DNA of 64,000 nt from Lepiota brunneoincarnata (taxonomy: Eukaryota > Basidiomycota > Agaricomycetes > Agaricales > Agaricaceae): assembly GCA_023014365.1 (NCBI GenBank), contig JAEBUN010000007.1, positions 1,612,001 to 1,676,000 of the forward strand, given 5' to 3'. A program made the translations under genes and the position numbers. Shown here in pieces: positions 28,401-39,517 of this stretch. The notes beneath the pieces were generated by a model that worked only from the letters and a program-made list of their open reading frames with translations, was not told where the DNA came from and made no database searches. Positions within the stretch are counted from its first letter, which is position 1, and each line of letters starts with the position of its first letter.

Positions 28401-29384
28401 CGCGTTCGGATATGTGAGAGAAAAAGATGAGATGAGTTTGATAATTTCGCACTGCGCTTGATTGCCTTCGCATTCATCTAAACCGTCTAGGAATATTAAC
28501 AAATCGTGGGGCCCTTCGTAAATTCCCTGGCGAACAAAGGGTTCGATTATGAGCCTCGCAAATTGAGTCTTCATCACCCTCCGCGGCAAATCCGGGTCAG
28601 TGGCAAATTCTCGGAGGAGGAACTCGCGATATGGGAGGTGTTTAATGGCTATCTGGTAGGCGATGGTGATGAATACTTTGGAGGGATTATTCCGTCCATT
28701 GGGTCGTGAAAAGAAGAGCGTTGCACCTAACACCGGATTGGGAGACTCGTATGTGAGTTCGGCGAGAGTCTGCATGATCGCTGATTTGCCGGCTCCAGCA
28801 AATCCAACGAACCAGAGTATCCTCTTCTGGCGCTCAGTATCGTGCAGCCAGTGCTGCGCTCTTTCCAGGATGCTCATTCGGGTGCCAGGATGGCATTTTG
28901 GAGGAGGATCTCGTGAGGAGGAGTCGAACTCTGCATCTCGGATTGTGTGATTTGCAAGGGACTTCATTGCTGGTAAAGAGAGCTCTGGATCAGCGAGACT
29001 CAGTATTTTATCATGAAGAAAGTCACCGTGTTCGTTATCATGGTAGTTGACATTCATCACTGGATTTTGTACGGTAAAATGACTTGCGTTGGCGAAAAAT
29101 CCTGGGCGAGGTTGGATGTTTCTTGTTGTGGCAGTGATAGGGATGGCGGAGGCAGGAGTGGTGGTGGTGGTGATTCCTTCATGCCCAGACGCTTCATCAT
29201 CGACCTTGTGAACCTGTTCTATGTGATGAATTGGTGGCCGTGTAAAGGATTGGGAGACTATGGGGGCAGGATTGCGACCAACCTCAGGAACGGCACGGCT
29301 CTCCTCAGCCCGGCGACGTCCAAACCACTCGGGAATCCTACTGAGAAAACGTACGCGAGAGGAGTCCCGAGAGTGATGGGACAT
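25496..29384 (-). CDS. NACHT P-loop NTPase (NLR-like), copy B, intact exons
   Basis: Four exons on the - strand: 27,641-29,384, 27,286-27,596, 25,798-25,980, 25,496-25,741; together 2,484 bases, 827 residues, no stop. ATG at 29,382-29,384 (MSHHSRDSS); a GTG further up is not needed. Residues about 1-130 are basic and Ser-rich, with a short motif QNPVMNVNYHDN kept in all copies. PPPKCHPGTR precedes the NACHT domain: Walker A GFAGAGKSAIMQ, LFFSRPNGRNNPSK, Walker B LLIFLDGLDECEG, WVIASRPESHL. After it comes an all-alpha-looking region and then a C-terminal part (exons 2-4) without WD, ankyrin or TPR repeats. Such proteins are taken as intracellular NLR-like sensors in fungi; the ligand is unknown. 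Intron 2 holds a Tc1 element (26,037-27,282). Confidence 0.85.
26037..27282 (+). mobile_element. Tc1-type transposon B, apparently intact
   Basis: 1,246 bp. Ends CAGTAGGGTAGCAAAAGTTT and the imperfect inverse (28-bp repeats), flanked by TA at 26,035-26,036 and 27,283-27,284. Copies A and C show the empty site, CACGTACAAGTCGG. The insertion lies in intron 2 of NACHT copy B, opposite to that gene. Only one ORF, the transposase. Confidence 0.95.
26131..27183 (+). CDS. Tc1 family DD34E transposase, intact
   Basis: 350 residues, ATG 26,131, no introns or stops. N-terminal paired-like DNA-binding part with two helix-turn-helix blocks (REIANFFGVHISTVYRVI; TLREITHTINTF). Catalytic core: VIWTDEASVEIG (first Asp), VAVMEDGAPVHQ (second Asp), PAQSPDLNPIEHVWRYLK (Glu), with exactly 34 residues between the second Asp and the Glu. 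Length is usual for Tc1. It cuts and pastes the element at TA. The sequence is unlike the Tc1-A enzyme, so the two belong to different Tc1 subfamilies. Confidence 0.95.
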   Translation: MPKIAGQKNTVPELRSLICARHQEGIPAREIANFFGVHISTVYRVIHRHKEQGHHEDAPRSGRPSLLDDRAMRHIKIVLERNRRQTLREITHTINTFLDSPAHPHTIRRAIRYQLGLSQHISAKKPFLKPSHVKARMVWAREYWRWMEEDWRHVIWTDEASVEIGKSSKVVWVWRRPGERYTERCLTPTFKSGRQSLMIWGCMAHGKLGPLVRIPKGARTAADYISLILSGPLWDFYGNLSEERGQVAVMEDGAPVHQAKITRQFRKSHLINELPHPAQSPDLNPIEHVWRYLKVRINDRAEIPQNLDKLWEAIQEEWRMIDINYINDLVKSMPDRAQAVYEAKGHHTKY

Positions 29385-29483
29385 GAGAAACTTGTGACGG
29401 AAAAGTGAGGGATGCACTGAGGATGACAGAGGGAAGCAGTTGATTGCGACATGCCAGACGATCAGCGCGCTGTAATATCGACG

Positions 29484-29890
29484 TCACGTGCATGAACCTG
29501 AAGGGAACATATCAGAAGAGAGAAGTAAAAATGAAGTTACATTGATTGGTCTGTCCAGAATTCTTCCCACGATAACCTGGTGGGGTGGGCTGGAAATACT
29601 GGAGCTTCGACAGGACAAGATCCGGAGGATAGCGTTCAACAATGCCTGCGACGCTCTCCTTAAGCACGCCAAAAAAGGGCCTGTCGCATGGCTCCGCCTC
29701 CCGGAGGGGGCCAGGCAAGAGGCTGACAACTGCGTCTGGGACCAACAACAGGAATGCATCAGCTTTGTCAAAAAATCAATATAAATCCGCCCGAGTAGAC
29801 CTCCTTTACAACTCAGAAACAACGTTCAATCTCCTGCTCGTTCACGTCAGCAGCCGCTGATATGAAACACATACAACTGGTCGTGCAAAG
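29484..29890 (-). pseudogene. NACHT-family relic F1
   Basis: The - strand contains VAGIVERYPPDLVLSKLQ, parallel to SIAGIIGRYNPELVLPKLRD of copy B exon 2, and, further up, an EIECCFRIV-like stretch parallel to the end of exon 1. Only this part of the gene is left. It is about as similar to F2 (37,246) as copy B is to copy C, so it was part of the duplicated block. Confidence 0.65.
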
Positions 29891-30122
29891 CGCTAGTTCA
29901 GTTGTTTGGATTGCTCATTACATTGTCTTCATCACCACGCCTGCACATACATCGCACTCCAGCACCGTCTTTGGATAGGATGTTTCAGCTCCTCCGAGCT
30001 AAATTCTCTCCTCACTGCCATGTTCGTCGTCTCACCCAAGTTATTCTCCCACGCCCTTCAGAAAGAAAAGCAAGACCAGAAGCCTTACGAACGGAGCTGT
30101 CCACAATATCAGATAGACTACT

Positions 30123-30358
30123 TCAAAACTCAAAGGGGCTCCTTGGCCGCGCCTCGTAGAAGTAGAGGGTAGCATTGCCCGAATCAGGTATGAAATAGAG
30201 TCTGAGACGGTCGTTCATTACATCAACATCCACCGGGTTGTTAGAAATAATGCCATCCAAATCGCTGAGAAGCATGATCGCCACCTCGCCGAGCGGGACC
30301 ATTGTCTTCAAATTGATGATAGCAACCCCACCAATTTTCACATCACTTGACAAACTCT
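30123..30358 (-). pseudogene. DUF6454-like gene, 3' fragment
   Basis: Encodes the C-terminal 75 residues (DVKIGGVAIINLKTMVP, then PVDVDVMNDRLRLYF, end PRSPFEF) of the protein at 37,840-38,896. Homology ends at about 30,358, which marks the end of the segmental duplication. No start or 5' part. Confidence 0.85.
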
Positions 30359-30700
30359 ACCAATGTTGGCATACCTGACCTTGACAAGGACTCTGACACT
30401 TTTAATGAGTACTAATCGACATGATCAGACATATCCATATCGCACTGTACCTCAAGGTTAATAAGGCATTTTAGGTTTGAAATATGTTTTATAGCTCAAT
30501 GTATTAACAAACGTCATATCGTACCATTGAATAAATCATATAGATATTGTGATGGTCATCTGCATGGTATCTGGGTTACATGGGATTTATCACAGTTTTA
30601 CCCCATTACAACGCAAGTAGTGATTTGGTGATGCAAATCTCGGAAATCTCAGATAGCATATGGGAAAATAGTAGCAGATCTCCAATACGTATAAACAAAT
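30359..30700. other. Spacer without a recognised gene
   Basis: AT-rich, no ORF with support. The duplicated block ends at its left edge. Confidence 0.5.
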
Positions 30701-31538
30701 CTAAAACTTTACCCTTGAGACGTGACTATAGAAGGCCTTTCCTTGGTTTTCAGCAAGGCTGATCTCAAGTGACGAGGGCTGACGAGAACCATCAGCTCCA
30801 GCGAGCGTTCCAGAGCCCCATGGCGATCCTAAGCAGGATCATTAGTCTAGCCCCATGCAGGTGGCCAATCGGGAAGTGCACCTACCGCCACGAGGCTCAT
30901 CAAGGCTAGCCAATTGCTCAAAGGCAGTCGCATACCCGAAAGGAACATAGATAATGCCATGGTGAGCAAGTGTGGAAAGGAAAGTAAACGCAGTCGCCTC
31001 TTGGCCGCCTCCCATGCTTGCCGTCGAGACAAACAGCCCAGCGTATTTTCCAGGCGAGTGAGCCCTGGGCCCAGAGCACCCCAGTAGCATCCCAGAAAGC
31101 CTGATAAAGTTACGGGGATTACAGGTGTGTTCGCGTGGAGAGAAGATGTTGAGTGCACCTTCCACTGGCCAGGCATATTCCCATAGCGAGTAGGAACGCC
31201 AAAGATGAAAGCGTCGTATTCCTTGAGAGAATCAACTGTTGCTACTGGATAATTAGGCTTGGGAGGGGCCTTCAGCCAGCCTAGGACCTCCTCCGAGAGG
31301 GTCTCTGGAACCCTGTCAACTGAGATGTTAGATCAGTTGGATTGGGCCCGGCAGCTGGAACAGGCATACTGAAGAATGGTAACTTTACCCCCAGCGCTTT
31401 CAACACCGGATTTGACAGCTTCCGCCACTATCTTGACCATGAGCATGAGTCGTAACTAGCACCGTTGTAGGTCGGCTTACTCTTGGCGATGTGGCCGTAT
31501 AGACTGTAAATGATAATAGCAATTCTAGGAGAAGACAT
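30701..31538 (-). CDS. WrbA/Pst2-like NAD(P)H:quinone oxidoreductase, one frameshift
   Basis: Flavodoxin-fold FMN enzyme that reduces quinones by two electrons and so limits oxidative stress. ATG at 31,536-31,538: [19 protein letters not shown] (FMN loop), then [73 protein letters not shown] and the end [18 protein letters not shown]...VSRVKF with TAG at 30,701-30,703. At least four short introns. One extra base near 31,045, in the exon with [13 protein letters not shown], shifts the frame. All other family blocks are in order and length is normal (about 200 residues), so an assembly error is possible. Confidence 0.85.
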
Positions 31539-32329
31539 CGTCGTGTAGCCGTAGTGATCCTGGGTTAGGAAGAAGGAGGACACGGGAGACAGTGTGGAAG
31601 GCTAGAGATTATATACCGATAGGAATGCCAGGTGGAGAATAATGGGCACTTGGAAATGCCAATATCCTAACTCGATGGCGGCGGCTGATCGAATCATGCG
31701 TGCAGGGATAGTTCGGCGAAAGTTTGGAACAATGTTCTCAGAGTTCGCTGTCACCGGAGACTCTCAATGAGTCTAACACACGTGTAGCCCAATTCTCGGC
31801 AGATTGATCTGAGTGGGTCAACTTTGAGCCAAGCTTGGCAGCTTTCATGGACACCAGATTCTACACGCAATCTATTCGCACTTGGGACTACAGGTAATAG
31901 AAGAGGAAGGGTTATACATTGGCAAATTCCACGGACAGGGCCAGCGACAGGGCCTCGAGAAATTTCTGCTTGTTGCGGAAACAGTGAGAATATAACGGAT
32001 GCCCCACGCAGAGAATGACGTAACCAGCTGACTGGCTGATAAGATACTCCAAACTAGATTAGCAAAATTTTCACTGATTCTTTAAGTGATTGATGTTAGA
32101 AACAGTCGGCCGCCGCACGAAAAACGAAGGGCAGGATCTACATCGAGTAAACAAGGAGCTCGGCCAACACGCAATTGAACCCGGAATGCATGTTCCAGAA
32201 ACCCATTCAGGTATGCTTATCCTTTTGTCTTGTTCAAAGGTTGACGTAGCAAATCCGTAGCTGTCTCAGGACTACCCCTTGCTGGGGCAGCTCTGATTCC
32301 TTAGCATAAGTTTCTCCTTTGTTTCCGTA
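31539..32329. other. Intergenic, upstream of the quinone reductase
   Basis: No recognised gene. Contains the upstream region of the - strand reductase gene. Confidence 0.5.
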
Positions 32330-32610
32330 GATACATATTCACTTTCTATCGTGACTTATTCTAGGTTTGGGTAGCTAATTGTCTCGGACCCGTCGTATAA
32401 ATTCAGGCACTTGAGCGCCTCGCCAGAGTAGTCGCCCCCCCCTTACTCTCTCTCCCTCTCTCGCTCCTCGATCCTGCTATCTTTACTCGTTATCTCCTAA
32501 TCCCACACGCACTCTTTCTCTCATTCGACGGACTTGAGCCCTAGTGATTTTTCCGTCAGTCGCGCTCGTTTTACTGTTTTTGTTGCTGAACGTATTACGC
32601 GTTTGCAGTA
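32330..32610. repeat. LTR-like segment related to 24,966-25,435
   Basis: Shares ordered blocks with the earlier insert: GTAGATAC, GTAGCTAATTGTCT, TATAAA then TCAGG, and GGACTTGAGCCCT. The two are clearly related but well diverged. It abuts or interrupts the end of the coronin relic. Ends and target duplication not determined. Confidence 0.45.
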
Positions 32611-32629
32611 CCTTACAAGCACGAGCGAT

Positions 32630-33545
32630 TTCACATTCAGCGATGCCCAGGGCCCGACGGGGAAAGAAGCAAACGCCCCGTCGGGGGTGGGATGACTTGT
32701 ACTCTGCGAGAGCGAAAAGGTTGTCGGTCTCATACTTGTAGTAGCGAATATTTCCGTCTCTGCGCAAGTAGTTTACCACAGACAGAGGGGGCACCAGGAA
32801 ACACGTACCCTTTCCGGCTAGGGAAGAGACTATTGTCGTCAGATCAGAAAGGCATCAGGACTCCAGCAGACTGGTCGACTGTCATCATCGTCAGGTTAGT
32901 GAGGCTTCCTGCGTCCTAGATTCCGACCTGTCGGTCCGACATTTTTCTGAATCCAGTCGTCGCAATCCTGTCATGTTCCCCCATCCAAATAACACGCGAA
33001 CCCTTGATACCGCCATGACCGTCAGGAATACGGATACATTGGTCACCAGCTTGCGAATGCGGAGCCCGCGATCACGGCTGGTTGTCGCCAGCAAGGTACC
33101 AGTGGGGTTTGGAGCTAAGTCCTGGACGGATCACCATGTCCAGCCAGTACAGATCGGGGGTTTCTCTGGAGCGGCAGGATCCCAGAGCTTGACCGTGTGC
33201 TCATCGGATGCAGTGGCGAGAACCTGAGAGGCAGTTGGGTGGAACAAAACTCGGACCGATCTTTCGCGGTGACGCATCGATGTGAAGGACAGGGTCAAAG
33301 TTTTGCGGAGCCCATCCCTCCATTCCCCATCCACCAAATTGAGAGCTTCCACTTTCCAAGACCATGACTTTGCCATCCTCACCGCCCGAAGCGACGATGG
33401 AATCGTTGTGGGGCGATCGATCCGTATCGAGGACGGGGGCTGAATGGCTGCGCGTAAGGGGAGCTGGTCTGGTAGTTTGTGCATGAATGCATTAATGGGA
33501 CAGCGAGGGCAAAGGAAGAATAGCAAAAGCGCCTCCACCCAGGAC
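32630..33545 (-). pseudogene. Coronin-like WD40 protein, broken
   Basis: Coronin is an actin-binding beta-propeller protein. In order on the - strand: VASGGEDGKVMV (about 33,370), VRVLFHPTASQVLATASDEH, TVKLWDPAAPEKPP, PNPTGTLLATTSRDR, then in other frames VIWMGEHDRIATTGF, MSDRQVGI with TAG where coronins have Trp, VDQSAGVLMPF, and DGNIRYYKYETDNLFALAEY, PRRALGIAECEIARA (about 32,630-32,760). Frame changes at several points plus the nonsense codon show a true pseudogene. The N-terminal and C-terminal (coiled-coil) parts are missing or not recognised. Confidence 0.8.
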
Positions 33546-34163
33546 GCGTTCCAACTGATGCTGATGCATGGCTAGACCCAATAGCACCTAATTAGGTTGC
33601 ACAGTAGGTTAGTATGCTCACGTCAGGTGCGTGGACTGGGATGGTATCACGAGCACTGTTGGTTACTTGACACTCTCGAAGCCGTGTTCTTTTTTGGTGG
33701 TTTCCGCACCAATATTTCGGGGCTCTGGGTGGGCGTAACGTGGTGGACATCTCGTTTCGAGACCAAGTCAGGTTAGGGTCTACTTATGATGTAATAAATC
33801 GCGCTTTTTCTTTTCCGATCCGTCCGTCGGTGATTATAAGCAGTCCAGAGCTTTCGTGTGCTCAAGCGCTTATCGATTCATAACCAGGGCTGATGCACAC
33901 GATTGATTCCTCGAATTCGTTTCACCCGCTACTCACCTGCCGTGGGAAATTCGCTTTGCCACTGCAATGGCTCTTACCAACGCGGCATCGATTTCCTCCA
34001 AGCGACTGTCCGGCCAAGTTCTTATGTTGGGAGCACAACTGGTCTCCACCGGCTATGCCACTTCCCTTTCTCTTACTCCTCCCCTTAGCTCCGCATCCGC
34101 TACTTACACTCAATGGGAGTGTAGCTTGAAACACTTTGGAAATAGTCCTTCGAGTCCATAGCC
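33546..34163. other. Intergenic without a recognised gene
   Basis: Short unsupported ORFs only. Confidence 0.45.
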
Positions 34164-34380
34164 TGATATCATTAAGACTATGTAACCGTGGCGCGTCAAG
34201 GGGACATGGTTTGGTGGTCATCTCGCCGAAAGGTAGGGGGTATTGTAAAGCCCTATGGTCGCAGAATTGATGTCCTTGGCACTTTTGGAACGACATGGTA
34301 GACAGTATACTGCCTGTGCCGATTGATCCTCTTTATGCCGTGTTTGGTGATATATCCGATTTTCCTCTTGTTTCTCAAGC
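34164..34380 (+). pseudogene. dim1 3' fragment and its downstream flank, duplicated
   Basis: 34,164-34,250 matches dim1 exon 5 and the following intron (compare 3,121-3,215), with a TAA in the VYRG block, and 34,250-34,380 matches 3,232-3,380. It lies, as in copy A, upstream of a NACHT 3' end. So the duplicated block started inside dim1. Confidence 0.85.
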
Positions 34381-34514
34381 TGATGGGTGCCCTCGATGCA
34401 AGGTCAGAGACCGGCGATATCCATGGAGACTTCGTTTTGGTGAGATCAGTCATTATTGTACCGCATTACAAGTAATCGTGACTATTACCCAGGGACAATT
34501 AATAAAAATTCAGA

Positions 34515-37168
34515 TCACCCAGCTGCAGAAACCCTCGAGGTGTCTCCCTCCCTAAACATATAAGGGATGTAGTATGACCAACGCTGAGATCCATCAGGTG
34601 TCTTGAACTCGTACATAAGACACATGCTAGTTTCATTGCCAAACAGCAGGACTGGCATATCTGGTGAGTGAGCTTGGGCAAACTGCAAATCATCAAGGAT
34701 TTGTCGGGGAGGTCTAGTGTCCACGATTGTAGCACCAGTACTTATATTCAGAATCATAGTCTATCTACATTAGCGCACAATAATCAGCAAACCACATTTC
34801 CCTGATGATGCACCAAGTTGCCTCACTGGTTCAGCCCCCAGCCAGTCAGTATGGAATCCCCCGTTTGTCGAGCATACTTTTTTTGTGATTATTGTATTCA
34901 CAGCGGACAAACGTGACACGCGATGTTTTGATGTTGGTGAGGTGAAGTGTCCTGAGGGGGACCTTTCGAAGTAATTGCAATCTTTCAAACTCGGTGCGGA
35001 TTCGTGCATCCTGAATGTCCACGGCGTAATTAGGACCACTTCCCTGCATGAGAAGGAGCCACGTACAAGTCGGTGTTGTGCATAGTGGATAAATCGAGAG
35101 TAATTTATCCAATCGCAGCTAGGGATGGAACACGACCACACCAGCTCCAGTGTTTTTGCGATCTGGATCATGTCTGGGTCACGGAGTTTTGGCAGGACTA
35201 GTTCGGGATTATAGCGCCCAATAATTCCTGCAATGCTCCGCACTGCACGATGAGCAAGGGCTCGTTGCATGGCCACGCTCTCTGGAAGTAGACCAGGAGA
35301 GAGCTACATTAGGAGAAAGGGATACTGTTGCCATCACCATCCATGGTTCGGTTCTCTTGTGCTGGCGCTGGGGTCACTGAAATGAGATCAATGTCACAAA
35401 AAAGACTGGCAGACATACCGAGATAGGCCTGCTTCACAATTCTGAAACAACATTCAACCTCTTGCTCATCCATGCTCGAAATACTGATGTGAAACCCGCG
35501 TGACCGGTTGGGATCTTTGAGATACTCGTAGAAGGATTGATGATGAACTATTAAGTGTTTGTGGGCAGCCTCTTCAGGTCGTGGAACCACAAGAATGGAA
35601 TGAAGTCGATCAAGGGCACTATATGCATCCGAGGGCGTCATACCAGCCCAATTGCATAAGAACGCAAAGTTATTTTGCTCTAAAGTTGGGCCATGTCGTA
35701 GAACAAGGTGATTGGTGAGTAGCACACTAGTATCAGGTAATATCCCCTTGGGAATCAATGAGAGTATACAGGCATACAGAGCGTCGAGGTAAGCCAATGG
35801 ATGTGCCCTGCCTTTCGAAGGCTGGGTTGAAACATTCTTGATGGCGGCAAGCAATAGTGCAAGCCCAGCGATAGGGTTTCGATGAACCGGATCATCAATA
35901 AACTTGACAGCAGTCGATGCGTATGCGAACAACCCAACTGCAGCAGCAGTGATCATGAGGAACTCGTTTTCCGTCGGCCATTGGGGGTAGGTGCGTGCCA
36001 TAGGATCATCCTTTCGAATCCTTTCAAACTCTTCTCTTCAGGTAGCGCTCGACATCGGCGCAAGCTTGGTCAGAATCGTGAGGGACCTCCTCCTTCTCGT
36101 AACTGGGCAAGATAGTCTTGCGAGAGAACGTGGCCCTGCAAATGGGATTCAGGGCGACTTGCAATGACCCAAACGAGGGGCGCATCCGGATATGTGATAG
36201 AAAAGGAGGAGATGAGATTGACAATTTCGCACTGTGCTTGATTGCCTTCGCATTCATCTAAACCGTCTAGGAATATTAACAAATCGTGAGGCCCTTCGTA
36301 AATTCCCTGGCGAACAAAGGGTTCGATTATGAGCCTTCGCGAATTGAGTCTTCATCACCCTCCGCGGCAAATCCGGGTCAGCAGCAAATTCTCGGAGGAC
36401 GAACTCGCGATACGGGAGGTATTTAACAGCTATCTGGTAGGCGATGGTGATGAATACTTTGGAGGGATTATTCCGTCCATTGGGTCTTGAAAAGAAGAGC
36501 GTTGCACCTAACGCCAGGTTGGGAGACTCGTATGCGAATTCAGCAAGAGTCTGCATGATGGCTGATTTTCCGGCTCCAGCGAATCCAACGAACCAGAGGA
36601 TCCTCTTCTGGCGCTTGGTATCGTGCAGCCAGCGCTGCGCTCTTTCCAGGATGCTCATTCGTGTGCCAGGATGGCATTTTGGAGGAGGATCTCGTGAGGA
36701 GGAGTCGAACTCTGCATCTCGGATTGTGCGATTTGCAAGGGACTTCATTGCTGGTGAAGAGAGCTCCATATCAACAGCGAGACTCGGTATTCTATCATGA
36801 AGAACATCACCTTGTTCGTTATCATGGTAGTTGACATTCATCACTGAATTTTGTATGGTAAAACGACTTGCGTTGGCGAAAAATCCTGGGCGAGGTTGGA
36901 TGTTTCTTGCTGTAGAAGTGATAGGGATGGCGGAGGCAGGGGTGGTGACGGTGGTGATTCCTTCACGCCCAGATGCTTCATCACTGACCTTGTGGACCTG
37001 TTCTATGTGATGAGTTGGTGGCCGTGTAAAAGATTGAGAGGTTATCGTGGTGGGATTGGGACTAACCTCAGGAACGGCACGGCTCTCCCCAGCCCGGCGA
37101 CGTCCAAACCACTCGGGAATCCTATTGAGAAAACGTACGCGAGAGGAGTCCCGGGAGCGATGGGACAT
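34515..37168 (-). pseudogene. NACHT P-loop NTPase (NLR-like), copy C, frameshifted
   Basis: ATG at 37,166-37,168 (MSHRSRDSS). Same plan as copy B with Walker A GFAGAGKSAIMQ near 36,570 and Walker B IFLDGLDECEG near 36,260. Single extra bases near 36,335, 36,135 and 36,038 break exon 1, and the last exon is also out of frame near 34,730. Introns are at the same positions as in B, and the site where B holds its Tc1 element is empty here (about 35,060). The nucleotide sequence is very close to B, so the duplication is rather young. Confidence 0.85.
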
Positions 37169-37245
37169 GAGAGACTTGTGACGGAAGAGTAAGGGATGCA
37201 CTGAGGATCACAGAGGGAAGCAGATGATCGCGACATGCCAGACGA

Positions 37246-37640
37246 TCAGCGCGCTTGAATATCAACATCACGTGCATGAACCTGGAGCTTCGATGGGACA
37301 AGATCTGGATGATAGCGTTCAACAATACCCGCTACGCTCCATACAGCACGCCCAAAAAGGGCCTGTCGCATTGTTTCACCTCCCGGAGTGGGCCAGAAAC
37401 GAGTGGTGACCATATGTTCAGGAGTGCCCGGCCCACGGCCGATAACTGCGTCTGGGATTAACAACAGAAATGCATCGGCTTTGTCAAAAAATCAATATGA
37501 ATCTACCTGAGTAGACCTGCTTTACAATTCGGAAACAGTATTCAATCTCTTGCTTGTTCATGTCAGTACCCTGCTGATATGAAACACATGCGACCGGTTG
37601 TACAAAGCACTGGTTCAGTTCTTGGATTGCCCATTGCACT
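37246..37640 (-). pseudogene. NACHT-family relic F2
   Basis: Duplicate of F1. The - strand shows RQALFGRAVWSVAGIVERY and NKQEIEYCFRIVKQVY, parallel to the exon 1/exon 2 border of copy B. No complete gene. Confidence 0.65.
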
Positions 37641-37839
37641 TGTCTTCATCACCACGCCTACACATACATCGGACTCCAGCACTGTCTTTGAATAAGATGT
37701 TTCAGCTCCTCCGAGCTAAATTCTCTCCTGATTGCCATGTTCCTCGCCTCACTCAAATTATCCCCCCACACCCTCCAGAAAGAAAAGCAAGACCAGAATT
37801 TCTACGAACGGAGCTATCCATACAATCGGATAGACTACT

Positions 37840-38896
37840 TCAAAACTCAAAGGGGCTCCTTGGTTGTGCCTCGTAAACGTAGAGGGTAGCATTGCCCGAA
37901 TCAGGCATGAAATAGAGTCTGAGCCGGTCATTCACGACATCAACATCCACCGGGTTGTTAGAAATAATGCCGCCCAAATCGCTGAGAAGCATGATGGGCA
38001 CCTCGTCGAGCGGGACCATCGTCTCCAAATTGACAATCGCAATTCCACCAATTTTCACATCATTTGACAAACCCGTGACTCCACCACAGAGCGCGACAGG
38101 TTGCTTTCCGTAGGCAGTGGGGTGCCCGAGGAACTTGCAGTCCTGGTAGTCGACAAAATAACTTGGATTCCTGACGACCTGGAGCGGGGTCGCGACCCTG
38201 TTTGGCTGGAGCCGCTCATTCCGCAAGTCCCAGGTAGACGCATTACGCGAACCCCAGTTGAGGGTATAGAGTTTCCGGGTTTCTGGGTCATAAGCGCTTC
38301 CACCGTAATGGTCGCGAGCGCGGAATAAGGTCGTGTACTCGAGTGTTTTAGGGTCGATGCGGATCATATGGCAAGTGGTATTCGGGCGATATTGAGCAAT
38401 CGTGGCCCAGATGAATCCATCGCTGTAATCGATACCCCCGGTATGGTATTCGTCCGAGTCGATGTCGCTGACTATCGCGTCTGCAATTAGGGAGCCTCTA
38501 TCGTCGAAGACTTTAATGTGGGCGGTTCCAGCTCCTGGTGTACGGTCTGTGCCATTGATGATACTGCCATTGAAGCTAACGGTTGGTACGGTGTACTCCC
38601 CCTTCGCTGACGAAGTAACGACTTTCGCCAAGGCGGACTATGCCTTCAGGCTCACCAAACGGACCTTCGAAGGGGACTTTTTCGACGAGGTTCCAAATAG
38701 TGGTGCGTCCTAGGGTTTGGAATATTTCGATGATGCGGTCGCTCTTCGACTGAGCGTGCGGAGCAGGGAGGGAATGTTCAGGCACAAAAGGGACCCCCGG
38801 TCTGTGGATTGTGACATTCCGCGCAAGTGAATATGGGGAGAACACGACGCCGGCAGCCAGGGCTGCAAAGATGGCAAGTGCGAACGAGTGTTGCAT
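37840..38896 (-). CDS. Secreted DUF6454-like protein, one frameshift
   Basis: ATG at 38,894-38,896; hydrophobic signal peptide (FALAIFAALAAGVVF). No introns. Then PFEGPFGEPEGIVRLGESRY, NGTDRTPGAGTAH, YHTGGIDYSDGFIWATIAQY, LYTLNWGSRNASTW, VALCGGVTGLS, ending PRSPFEF. The repeated short strands suggest a beta-propeller; I assign the DUF6454 family from memory of its motifs, and its function is not known. An extra G in a run of five near 38,597 shifts the frame; without it the gene is 1,056 bases, 351 residues plus stop. A run of G is a usual place for a sequencing error. Its 3' end is duplicated at 30,123. Confidence 0.75.
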
Positions 38897-39517
38897 TATG
38901 TCAGTAGGATCTCAAAGCTGCTACTCGACGAGAGTCAGATATGGCATTCAAGGAGCATGATACTAGTCAATCTAAGAAGGCTTACCTCCGGACACGTCCT
39001 AAACGAAGGGTAACTATGAAGAGTGTCACCAATAGATGTTGCTGAATAAGTGCGGGGTACGGCGAAGCAACTGCAGATGGCATACCGTGGGTGTGTACAA
39101 GCATGTATGGGTCGTGTGCTATTTTATCAAGGGGTTCGATTTCAACACTCAGATGATTTCTTCTGCAGTCACACCACTCCATCGTTTCTTCGAGCTTAGC
39201 TGCGACATTTCTATTTCCAACGCTGAAGAACGTTCAAAATCTAGCGCGTGTCTCGCCCAGGCGTCCATTGACCACTGACCATCTTGGTGCATACCTTCAG
39301 ATAACAGTGTGAAAGAAGTGAATAATACTTGACGTGGAGACATCATGTCAAAGGGGAAGTTGATGATATTAAGTATCTCAGTAGTGGGGACAATACTAAG
39401 TTAAGTGTATGCCTAGTAGGACCATCCAGAAAAGAAGGTAAAGGAGCGGCGAAACGAGTATTATGGAGTCGAATATACAATGGTCGGCATATCATTAGAG
39501 TGACCCAGTGAGGTCGT
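38897..39517. other. Intergenic without a recognised gene
   Basis: Upstream of the DUF6454-like gene and downstream of NACHT copy D. Nothing further recognised. Confidence 0.45.

Noticed and set aside
29384..29417. Longer NACHT copy B start at GTG
   Set aside because: A GTG start is not expected in fungal nuclear genes; the ATG at 29,384 lines up with copies A and C.
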